Assembly (NCBI GenBank): GCA_037126765.1
Contig: JBBCBC010000026.1
Location: 28,939,698 to 29,003,697, forward strand
Length of the DNA stretch: 64,000 nucleotides
Source of the DNA: Stenogyne calaminthoides
Taxonomy: Eukaryota; Streptophyta; Magnoliopsida; Lamiales; Lamiaceae
Direction: 5' to 3'
The translations under genes were made by a program, and so were the position numbers. Position 1 is the first letter of the stretch. Every line of letters begins with the position of its first letter. This document shows, piece after piece, positions 21,891 through 31,296 of the stretch. Below the pieces are notes generated by a model. That model saw only the letters and a list, made by a program, of their open reading frames with translations. It was not told where the DNA came from and ran no database searches.

Positions 21891-22609
21891 ACACCATCTT
21901 CAATTACTCAAAATCAGTTTACACAAAAAAATAGAGAAAATCAATGGAAGAGAAAATAACTCACCAGAGAGGAAAATTTGGGACACCGGCGGCGTAGTTC
22001 CACCGCCACCCGACACCGCAGCAGCAACTCACGTCTTCTACATCGGTGCAGCGGCGGCGCGCGTCTCCCGCTCATGCCCACAACCATCCGCCGCCTCCAC
22101 GTACCTCCCCACCACCATACGCAGCCTCTTCGCACTCCCACCACCATCAACACCCCTGTGGGAGATAGAGTGGAACGACTCCTGCAAAAAACAACACAAA
22201 CCCTAGAGAGAGAGGAGCGTGTGAAATTTTGAATAATAATTGTGTGGGCATTAATTTAAGTATTAATTTATTTTAATTAGTAATAAGGGTATTTTAGATT
22301 TTTTGTGTATAATTTTGTATCTAGATGAAATAAGAGGGATATTTTGTATCTAAATGATATTTGCCTGAAAAACTTGTATCTCCCTGAAATTTTCCCAAAT
22401 ATGTGTTATTATAAAAACAGTAACACATATATATTTATCTTTATAATAATACATGTAAAATATTGAAAATTATAATATTATTATATATGAAAATAAAAGT
22501 GTTACTATAACGAAAAATATGTCTTACTATATAATAAAATAATATTTTTAATTTTCATCCGCATTTCATTCTATTTTTATCCATTTTTTTTTAATTGGGT
22601 CATATTTTA

Positions 22610-22757
22610 CATAGAGGTACACTTGCATGAGACCGTCTCATGGAGAGACGGGGTATAAGTTGGGTATTAATATTTTAACACTTTAGATGGGATAAGTGTG
22701 ATTTGTGTATAAGTTGTACTCCGTCTCATGCATGAGAAGAGACCATCTCATATTACG
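22610..22757. mobile_element. MITE of the 'GAGACGGTCTCA' family, copy A
   Basis: Begins ACTTGCATGAGACCGTCTCATGG and ends ...GAGAAGAGACCATCTCATA, enclosing TTTAACACTTTAGATGGGATAAG. The same inner and terminal phrases occur at about 24,872, 28,084 and 37,460. A TIR-bearing, non-coding, dispersed repeat. Confidence 0.6.
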
Positions 22758-22847
22758 TATAATTGACCCGTAAAGTATTTTTTACAATTGTTTTGTGAAA
22801 AAAGAAATAATCAAACCAAAATATCAGTATGACAACCTTTCGACAGT

Positions 22848-22855
22848 GTGAAAGG
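22848..22855. repeat. hAT target-site duplication GTGAAAGG (left)
   Basis: Perfect 8-bp match to 23,744-23,751, flanking the element between them. Confidence 0.85.
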
Positions 22856-23743
22856 TAGAGATGTTAAGCAGACCCCGTCAAAGCCGGGCGGGACCTGCCG
22901 AGGATTTTTCGGGGGTTTGCGTATTTTTGGCCCGTTTAAAACTGGGCCGTTTTGGCCCGGAACCGGTTGGCCCGCTGAACTTATCGAAATTTGGCAAGCC
23001 AGACACTGGTTTTGGCAAACAAGTGCTTTTTTTTTTTTATTATTAATTTTTATAAGCCCAAGAGGCACAAGATAAGTAGACAACTCAAATAAAATATTGG
23101 TAGAAGCAATTTACGAGTAAGTCTTCGTGCGTCTTAGATAATTCAATTTATAAGCACTTGGATCCCAAACAAGTTCATGTTCTGTAGGCTATAACAATTT
23201 CCTTGCAGTTTCAATTTAACATCAGGTGCAGCCGTGCAGGAGCTTGAATAGATAAAAGCTCAATCAGCTGCCATTCCAAGTTTTAAAGAATGAAATATGA
23301 AAAAATGAATCCCACTGAAGCTAATTACCTGGATCAAAAAATGTTTTATGTATCCCGATAAAAAAAATATATTATATATATTTCATATATATATATATAT
23401 ATTATAAATTTCCTAATATAAAGACAGACGGCCATTAATTTTACATTGCTTTGGACTTATTTTGTTCTATAATATCTATTGGACTTTTTTATGATTAGAG
23501 TTAAGTACTTAAATTGTGAACTTGTGATAGTTGACTTGTGATCATATGCATTTAAATTGTATTTAAAAAAGAAAAAAAATGGTGTAGCCCGCCCGTTTAG
23601 CCCGAGGCCCACTAGGGTTAGGGTTAGGTTACGACTCTTAATGGTCCGTTTAAAAGTGAACCGCTAAGGCCCTAACCAGTTTAGACCTGTGGCCCTATAG
23701 GGCTGACCCTAATGGGTTAGGGCTGACCCGTTTAACATATCTA
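22856..23743. mobile_element. Non-autonomous hAT element, 888 bp
   Basis: Terminal inverted repeat TAGAGATGTTAA / (reverse complement) TAGATATGTTAA, with perfect GTGAAAGG 8-bp duplication. Subterminal DNA is unusually GC-rich for the region, with many GGCCCG/CGGGCC and GACCCG motifs near both ends, as in plant hAT elements. The interior is AT-rich and non-coding, so it needed a transposase from elsewhere. Confidence 0.85.
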
Positions 23744-23751
23744 GTGAAAGG

Positions 23752-24631
23752 GCACTCTCTCAAAAAAGGAGAGAGAATATCTGCTAATCACGATGCATTC
23801 TTTCTGCTGCGATCTTGTATCTTACATACGCAGCAAAACATACTAAGAATGATACACATGATACTAAGAAAAATATAAGCTTATTTTTGTAGAACTATAC
23901 ATAGACACCGATTGACTCAGCCAAAATCAATAGAATATATATGACTTATCACTTATGTATATATTGTTAGGGAAAAATAATAAAAGAATTAATTCCGCAC
24001 TTTGTTTATAAATTTAGACTTTTAGATAAAACGTAATTCTTTCATTGTATCAGAGCCTTTAGACTCACCCACATGGAATTCTTTCAATTATAAACACACT
24101 CAAACCCAAGCCAAATACACATGTGTTTGGTGACTTAATTCTCCTCCGTTTTAGATCATTAGATGTTGCTCAACAACTAAAAATCTAAACAATTTCTTCT
24201 AAAAAATGCACAATAAATTTATGGAATGAATGCAATAGGGTTCGTATTCATGATTACTTATTCCCAAAGTGAAAAATTACTATTTCTTGTAAAATAAAGT
24301 TTTAAATTTTACTAACTTAATTAACTTATTCATCATATTACTAAATTCTCTGATTCTAACTTACAAGATTTTCAATCTTAAAATTTTAATATTGAGTTAC
24401 ATGCAAATTTGCACCGTGACGTGGATAAATTCGCGGGGCAACTTTAGTCGGATCGATTTAATTAAATAACTTGAGTGATTTCAGGGTGTTTTCAAGAAAT
24501 TATAGTTATTTAAAATTATGTGCATAAGTAATTTTGAGTGTTTTGTTTTCTAAAGTAATAAATTATATGAAAAAAAAATTATATAATTCAATACAATAAA
24601 AAGTAATTCGATACTTTAGATACAAATTTAA
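23752..24631. other. AT-rich spacer
   Basis: No gene. A GTATCAGAGCC phrase at about 24,047 (TTAGATAAAACGTAATTCTTTCATTG nearby) belongs to the same dispersed family seen at 28,735 and 55,945. Confidence 0.4.
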
Positions 24632-24633
24632 TA

Positions 24634-25076
24634 CTCCCTCCATCCCGAATTTAATATAACAATTGTCCAAAAAGTCAGTTCAAATTCGTTGGCACCTTTT
24701 CCTAAAAAAAAATAAAATAACTATCTTATTTTAAATTTTATCTCAAAATATCTAAAAGATTACACACAATGTTATTATTTTTCTCGTATTAAAGTTAATT
24801 TTATTCCCTTTTATTTATATCGCATGTCATTATTTTACCATTTACTCCTCCATAAAAAAGCAATTTAATATAGAGACACACTTGCATGAGACCGTTTTAC
24901 GGCGAGACAGGACATAAATTGTTCAATGACCCTTTAACACTTTGAAAAAGGTGGATGTACTTTGTGCTAAATTATACCCCGTTTTATATGAATTTTTATT
25001 TTTAAAATAATAAATAATTTTCTCATTAAATTTTGAGCAAACAGTAATTACGTGAGTAAATCCGGGATGAAAGGAG
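24634..25076. mobile_element. Stowaway-like MITE interrupted by another MITE
   Basis: Ends CTCCCTCCATCCCG and CGGGATGAAAGGAG are inverted and flanked by TA. The interior is interrupted at about 24,872-24,990. Confidence 0.65.
24872..24990. mobile_element. Nested MITE of the 'GAGACGGTCTCA' family, copy B
   Basis: AGAGACACACTTGCATGAGACCG ... CTTTAACACTTTGAAAAAGG ... ACCCCGTTTTATATG, homologous to copies A and C, lying inside the Stowaway-like element. Confidence 0.6.
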
Positions 25077-25180
25077 TAATATTTTTAATGAATTTACTGT
25101 ATTTTTTTATTTTTTTTGACAGGATGAATTTACTGTAGTTGGGCCTTAGTTTCATGTAAAAATGTGGTTCTAACCTTTTA

Positions 25181-25560
25181 ATAAAATGAGAGTTGAAGAA
25201 AAGGGCAAAATAGAATTAATACATTGTTGGTGTCCCATTGTCGTTATCAATGGCACAGAAGGGGTCGTGGGTGGGGCCCAAAGCCAGTGGGGCGGTTTCG
25301 CCATCATGATATGCATGTATGCCACATGACATGCATCATCCACATGTGCATGTAATATACGTATCAGTAACCTATGTAGTATCTACTTTATACGCGGGCC
25401 ACTCAATCTTTCCCCACCCCACACATTCAGATTCATCGCACAAAAAAATAAAAATAAAGGAAGAAAAAGGAATGTGAGAGAGAATATATATATAATATAA
25501 CAATAAAAGGACAGAAAACTAGGGTTATGTTTTGGTTTCTTATTAGTTCATGGGATAACA
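25181..25560. other. GC-richer low-copy island with RY motifs
   Basis: Unlike its flanks, 25,230-25,430 has balanced composition. Three CATGCA/TGCATG RY-type motifs lie within about 45 bp (about 25,312, 25,331 and 25,347). No reading frame is visible. It could be a remnant promoter or conserved non-coding element. Confidence 0.35.
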
Positions 25561-27095
25561 TGATTATTGATCAACATTTTTCAGTGTAGTATGGAGTACT
25601 ATTATTTAATGGAACATTGTTGGGTTTTAAAATTTTGATTTGATAGTTATACTCAAAAGTTCAGTCATCTACACGATATAAGCATAATGCACATTATAGA
25701 GTATTTTGAATATATTAATTTATTTATATTGAACTGTATAATTTATTTTTTGTATTATTAATTGTATTGTTCAATGTGAACAAATTGCATATATAATTAT
25801 AACAAGTTACATAATTCTAAAATACATTATACAGTGTACTGTGCACTATATATATAAAACACATCATCACACAAATTAAATTTATCTTTTATAAGAATTT
25901 CTCTTAAATATTGTATTGACAGAATACGAATTTTTGCCGTAAGAATTCAGTGTCTGTTTCATCAAGTTTTATACATCATTTATATTTTAGAAGTTCCTCA
26001 ACGTTTACAATAGTACATTTATTTTATAAAATAATTTCAATTCGAAATCTAAAAGATAGTAAAATTATTAATTTAGGAATATAATAATCCTAGCTCACTA
26101 TTATTATTCCAAATTTAATTCTCATTCCTTATGATAATCAAGCACCCCTTAATCTCTGAACTTTCAAATTTTAATATTTTAGTAATGTTGTGCTAACAGG
26201 TATTCAACTTAATTGATAATAGAAGGTCATGAGTGATCATATAGTAAAACATACAAGAATCTAGTATATAAAATGTAAGAGGAATTAGTAAATTGTACAA
26301 ATAGTACTAAAAGGAAATTAGTAATGTTGTGCCTTGACCTTCTTTTGCATCATTGATAAATACTTTCAATTAATGGTAGAATTGATTTAAAAAAATAAAT
26401 AAATTTAAGACTATATGTTGTTGTTCGAAATGATATGAGATTTAGATCTAATGCATATTTACATAAGCCCCCATTATTTATTCATTGAAATATAAACTAA
26501 ATTTTAAATATTAAATATAGACGTACATCCTCATAAAAGAGTGAACCTAAAAAAATAACACTCCTGTGAACCAGGTTCATACATAAAAACTATCACTAAT
26601 ATGCACAAAAATTTTCACTGTTTAAAAATATAAAACATTTTCTAAATAATGATTGTTTTTGTGCATAACAGTAATAGTTTTTATGCATAACAGTAAAAGT
26701 TTTTGTATATAACAGTGATACTAAAAAATCGAGTTCATGGCATGAACGGAGTCTATACAAGTTTTTGTCAACCTAACATAGGCCACCCAAACTAATACCA
26801 ACAATTTTTTATATTTCGCTTTATTGAATCGAAAATCCGAAAATATTAATGTTAATTTTTTTATGAGTAGATTTAGTGTGAAAATTTTCATGTATGAAAA
26901 TCTATAAAATTGTCTTAAATCAACCATCTACACCCTAAAAATTATATAATGAACCCTAAATTATGACCTATTCGGTCCGGGTGAACCACTCAATTTTATC
27001 TTACCTTCACCAATTACAGAATTTGATTGTAAATTAAATTTTTTCATATATAAAAATTTTCATATTAGACTTTGTCTTTTTTTATATACTATAAA
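25561..27095. other. AT-rich spacer with MITE-like inverted repeats
   Basis: No gene. The segment 26,560-26,755 begins TGTGAACCAGGTTCAT and ends AGTTCATGGCATGAAC, with internal GCATAACAGTAA repeats, suggesting a degenerate MITE. Confidence 0.4.
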
Positions 27096-27422
27096 CTTGG
27101 CTAGTGTATCGTATCGTATCATAAAATTTCAGTATGATAACGATATATATTCCAAAATCTTGATATTACTAAAAATTTAGTATTTTGATAAAAAAATCGA
27201 TACTCGAAATTTTCGATATAAAATAGTATATTGAAATTTCGGTATGAATGATATATCAAAATCTCGATATAGATGGTATATATCAATACTGATCGAAATA
27301 TATTAAAATTCAATAATAATATATATTTATTATTTATCAATTTTTTTAATATATATCAAAATTTTCGGTACGATTGATAATATTGATTGATAATATTATT
27401 TGGTACTACCACCTCTACCAAT
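27096..27422. mobile_element. Degenerate non-autonomous element with ATTTCGGTAT/CGATAT repeats
   Basis: Repeated ATTTCGGTATGA, TCTCGATATA and TCGATACTCG phrases. It ends GGTACTACCACCTCTACCA, similar to some hAT-type ends. No TSD defined. Confidence 0.3.
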
Positions 27423-27449
27423 AATGTTAATTGGATTGATATTTGCCTG

Positions 27450-27810
27450 CATGAGCGTAGCTCAGTTGGTTTCTGGGTAACAGATTGCTACAAGTACGCA
27501 TAATCGAGTTCTGACAGCCGATGTGTGGAAGTTTTATCCCTCCAATGTGGGGGATAACTCCTTGTGGGCACCAGACACTGATCCTCCTATTTAATGGGCC
27601 GCTGAAGTCGCCATGATTTATCACCTCCATCATTCTTATCGGGCCGGAGGGTGGGGGCTCTGGGGCGAGGGCTTCGACTTTTGCTATATGGATATATATT
27701 TTGAATTGTAGATTGAAGTTGAGAAGGCTCCCATTGGACCCCATCAAAAGTACATCGTTTTTCAAAGAGCATTTATTAAAAAAAACATTAAAATTGGATG
27801 GCAAGTAATT
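27450..27810 (+). mobile_element. tRNA-derived SINE or retroposed tRNA-like sequence
   Basis: Starts GAGCGTAGCTCAGTTGG, a near-perfect pol III box A, with GAGTTCTGAC about 45 bp downstream as a weakened box B. A GC-richer body follows. No functional tRNA can be folded from it by eye. Confidence 0.5.
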
Positions 27811-28083
27811 CAGTTGAGATTTACCATTAACATTAAATATTTTACATTATTTTGACTATTGACAATGTTTTTCCCTTAATTTTTTTATATTGATTGATAA
27901 AGTAGGTAAACCAACATATCCCTGCACATTTTCTATAATTTTATTACACATATACTAATAATTTACAAACAATATATAGTATTTTTACCATCATCCCTAA
28001 AATATTGTACACTCATGCATGACAAGTAATCCACCCTACAGTGGCCCGTGTGTAGGGATATTTTATTTCTAAATTAAAATTCA

Positions 28084-28215
28084 CAAGAGACGGTCTCATG
28101 CTTAAAATGAGGTAAAACATAACATAAATTAACACCCACTCACCCAATCCTTCCAAAGTTTTATCAAATTATACTCCGTTTTACTGTGAAACCGTCTCAC
28201 GCGCAAGTGTGTCTC
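28084..28215. mobile_element. MITE of the 'GAGACGGTCTCA' family, copy C
   Basis: Left AGAGACGGTCTCATGC, right ACCGTCTCACGCGCAAGTGTGTCTC. Inner phrases (TTAACACCCACTC, ATTATACTCCGTTTTA) are shared with copies A and E. Confidence 0.65.
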
Positions 28216-28581
28216 TTCTTTCTATTGAATCTCCACACTTTGAAATGAAATCTCAAGACTCAAGTCATGTGCTCAATAAAATTAATGAAATTAATCCGTC
28301 ATCCGTACGTGGACTACATTTTACCAGCATATATATACTAAGAAATTTGAAAGAAATGAACTTCTTATTTATTGATAATGATATAAATAGTTTCAGTTAC
28401 ATAACTACTAGTCTAAATTGATGTAATTAATTCCCATAAATGAAATCTCAACATAATTAAATTTTCAAATTTAATCTTCACGAGAGCTGCTTAGAGCCTA
28501 CATGATAAGTTTGTATACTACTTAATAATTTCACAATTTTTTAATTTAGTTGTAACTGTTGAGGGAATTAAATAAATAGAT

Positions 28582-28726
28582 GACAAAGTTTCATATGAAA
28601 CTAGTTTACCGTACACCATTCATATTATTGCTTGTAGAAATTAATACTATAGCAACTATAATATTAATTTTTACAAGCAATAGTATGAGTGGTGTACGGT
28701 AAATCAGTTTCACATAAAACCTTCTC
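28582..28726. mobile_element. Palindromic Mutator-type MITE with 9-bp TSD
   Basis: 145 bp that is almost a single inverted repeat: GTTTACCGTACACCATTCAT...TTGCTTGTA is mirrored by TACAAGCAA...GGTGTACGGTAAA. Flanked by TAAATAGAT at 28,573-28,581 and 28,727-28,735, a 9-bp duplication typical of Mutator. It interrupts an older dispersed repeat (GGAATTAAATAAATAGATTATTCC). Confidence 0.75.
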
Positions 28727-28734
28727 TAAATAGA

Positions 28735-29060
28735 TTATTCCTGACCCTCTCTACAAGTTCGAGCTTTTAGATGAGACGAAATTCTCTCATAGTATCAGAG
28801 CCCAGGTTGTGGGTTCGATTCCCGTGGAAGCACTCCACCCATTTCAATTATCCACCCTGTTGGGCCTCCTCTCCAGAGAGCAGAGGTAATGATTCGACCC
28901 ACGAGTGAGGGGGAGTGTTGAGGAAAATTAAATAAATAGATTATTCCCGATTCGACCCATGAGTGAGGGGGAGTATTGAGAAAAAATAAATAAATAAATT
29001 ATTTTCGATATTTTCTACAAGCTCGAGTTTTTAGATGAGACGGAATTCTCTCAGTGATAT
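28735..29060. repeat. Dispersed retroelement fragment, internally duplicated
   Basis: Contains TTTTAGATGAGACGAAATTCTCTCA then GTATCAGAGCCCAGG and TGGGTTCGATTCCC. The unit TTCGACCCA(C/T)GAGTGAGGGGGAG is present twice (about 28,892 and 28,950), and the leading part recurs at 29,000-29,060. Related copies lie at 24,010 and 55,945-56,010 and inverted at 56,455-56,500. Confidence 0.6.
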
Positions 29061-29589
29061 TGGAGGAATTATAAAAATCGAAATTTACAATATATATACA
29101 TCTAGAAATTGTTGCTTTTTCCAGTCAAAGGATCAGAATTCAAAGAGTTATCCCATCCTTGACAAAAAATATATTATTAAACGCAAGTTCACGGGTCATA
29201 TAATGCCTAGCTAGCTCTACTTAGGTACACTATATCTCCTTTTGTCTAGATTACGTTGGCTTAATAAATATGCTTTTATTTAGATTGTAAGTAGTACTTT
29301 AGGAAAAGGTCAAGTAATTTTAATTATTTTATATTGTGATATAGTTAGGAGTATGTCACTTTTGCAGCACAAACACCAGGCCCTTTATAATATTACCACG
29401 AGTACATAAGTCAAAAATCGTTAGACGGATAGATTCTGACCTCCTTAGACTGTTTAGTCGCCGCCTAGACAATTTAACTTTTTTCTCTTTTAAATTACTA
29501 ACTAAATTAACATAAATCTAAATAAATAGTCCAACTTCAACTCTATAATTAATTAATTACCAGATATTAATATCCAAAACGAAAAGACA
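29061..29589. other. AT-rich spacer
   Basis: No gene or well-bounded element recognised. Confidence 0.4.
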
Positions 29590-29591
29590 TA

Positions 29592-29828
29592 CTCCCTCCG
29601 TCCCATTTCAATCTTCACATTTACTTTATTATCGAGTTTTTGTGAGCAAGTTGTTTATTAGTATATCAAATGATAAAGTGATTTTTAAAGAGGGGTATTA
29701 TAGATCCACTTCTCATCTATTGCATGTATCTTTAAAAATTACTTTATTATTTCAAGTACTAATAAAAAACTCGCTCGCTAAAACACGAGAAAACAGTAAA
29801 TACGAAGATTGAAATGGGACGGAGGGAG
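29592..29828. mobile_element. Stowaway MITE, copy 1
   Basis: CTCCCTCCGTCCCATTTCAA ... TTGAAATGGGACGGAGGGAG with TA on both sides. The arms pair over most of the length (CTCGCTCG / GAGCAAG). About 237 bp. A close relative lies at 54,785-55,020. Confidence 0.85.
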
Positions 29829-29893
29829 TAATAATTAGAAAATTTAACATAAATTACCAAAATATCAATTGAAAATAGATTTACATATATTTA

Positions 29894-30066
29894 TTAGGAG
29901 TGGGTCTCATGTGCACCAAGTGTGCAGTGCACTCGGGTATAGGAGTGACCCATTAAAAAATGAGATATTGTCATTAGTGAAAAAGATGATTCAAAATAAA
30001 AAAATAGGCAGGGTCAAAGTGAGTGCACGGATCTAAAGTCTGTGCACCAAGTGCATATGAGACCTT
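29894..30066. mobile_element. MITE, TIR GGTCTCATGTGCACCAAGTG, copy 1
   Basis: Left GGGTCTCATGTGCACCAAGTG, right TGTGCACCAAGTGCATATGAGACC in inverted orientation. Homologous element at 37,108-37,281. Confidence 0.65.
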
Positions 30067-30509
30067 GCCATTTATCAATTTTCTCCAATTTAGAAGTTAG
30101 AATACTGGCACGCTCATCCCGACTTCTTTGTGTAATGTTTCAAATTTAAAGTTTTTTTTATTATTGAATGTTGGTTTTTTTTTAAACAATTAAAATTCGC
30201 CTAGCTGAGTTTGTCGCCTAGGCAGCGCCTAACAGCAAAAATGATTTTTTTGTACTAATTTTGCTAAAATCGAGTTGTTCGGCTGCCGCTTATGGCTATT
30301 TTTACATTCATAAATATTACAAGCAGTAACGAATTTAAAAAAAATTATAACAAGGACAAAACAAATACAATACATATTAAGAAAGTTTTCACTATGTAAC
30401 AACAGAAGTCTGTTACAATTGAAATCTACAAATTTTTTAGAGCAAAATATATGCATGATTGACTCATTGTCAACACTCTAAAAAACCTATCTCTCAATAT
30501 ACTTTATCG

Positions 30510-30665
30510 AGAAAAAAAGTTTTTTGGTCCCATAACTTATGCATTGTCTATTTTTTGTCCCAAAAAAACTTAATGTCCAATTTTAGTCCCATAACTAAAT
30601 GAATTATCTAATTTTGATCTTATTTTTATCGAAAAAACGCGAATAATGTCATTTTGATGATGTGT
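30510..30665. mobile_element. MULE-type terminal fragment
   Basis: TTTTTTGGTCCCATAACTTATGC, TTTTGTCCCAAAAA and TTTAGTCCCATAACT repeats, the same style as the terminus at 2,395-2,545. The partner end is not found. Confidence 0.4.
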
Positions 30666-31296
30666 AAATCACGTGTCGATAAAATATATTATGAATATAC
30701 GATGCACCTTTACACATGTGTAAACTTACCCTTAAATAAATATACCAGATTATGCGTAGTGTACGTATGAAATACAATACTTTGAGAATGTTATAAATAT
30801 ACGAATGAAAAATGAGATGGAGAAGTTTTGCACTGATGAGAGGTGTAGGGGGCAGGGGTGGGGTTATGATAGGTCACTTTCAAGTCGTAAATAGGGAGAC
30901 CTCTAAATGGGGATTCACACCTCCTCCACCTTTCGAGCGGGAAACTCATAAACTATTCATCCCCCTACTCCCTCTCTCTCTAAAACACTACCTCAAAATC
31001 AAATACCCCAAATTAATCTCTCTCTCTCTATTTCCAATTCTTCCATGGATTTTATCTTGAGTTGTATATATGCTAATTATGTGTTTTGGTTCCCGTGATT
31101 TTGTACGCTTTCATCAACTGAGCTATTGTTAATTTGCTATTGCCCACTTTCTCTCTCTAGGTAGCTGCTCTTTGTACAAATCTGTTAGCTTAATTAACCC
31201 AGAAGTTCTTTGATTACGCTATTCGAATCTGTTTACCTCTTAATTTCTTCATGTTTGTGTGTTTATTCGCCTATTTATAGCGCTCTCTCTCTAGAG
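30666..31296 (+). promoter_or_regulatory. Promoter and 5' leader region of the HAP8-like gene
   Basis: TATAAATA at 30,792-30,799, then a CT-rich stretch (CTCTCTCTCTAAAACACTACC; about 30,970-31,030) typical of plant leaders. The leader may itself be spliced (acceptor-like TTTCTCTCTCTAG at about 31,160), but this cannot be decided here. Confidence 0.4.

Larger units (their letters stand above)
18889..22600. other. AT-rich region, probably Helitron body and other repeats
   Basis: No intact gene. (TA)n tracts lie at about 20,431-20,450 and 20,598-20,641. A tandem duplication lies at 21,590-21,890. At 21,970-22,210 there is a GC-richer, Pro/Ala-coding stretch that reads like a captured gene start or leader on the minus strand. 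A TAACACATAT-rich repeat follows at 22,390-22,530. Confidence 0.4.

Noticed and set aside
21832..22232. Proline/alanine-rich frames of 80-120 codons on both strands
   Set aside because: Low-complexity translation of CCACC/CGCCG repeats. No splice or promoter logic, and several frames are open at once.
27450..27530. Functional tRNA gene
   Set aside because: Box A is good, but no acceptor or anticodon stems can be paired and box B is degenerate. Better read as a retroposed tRNA-like sequence.
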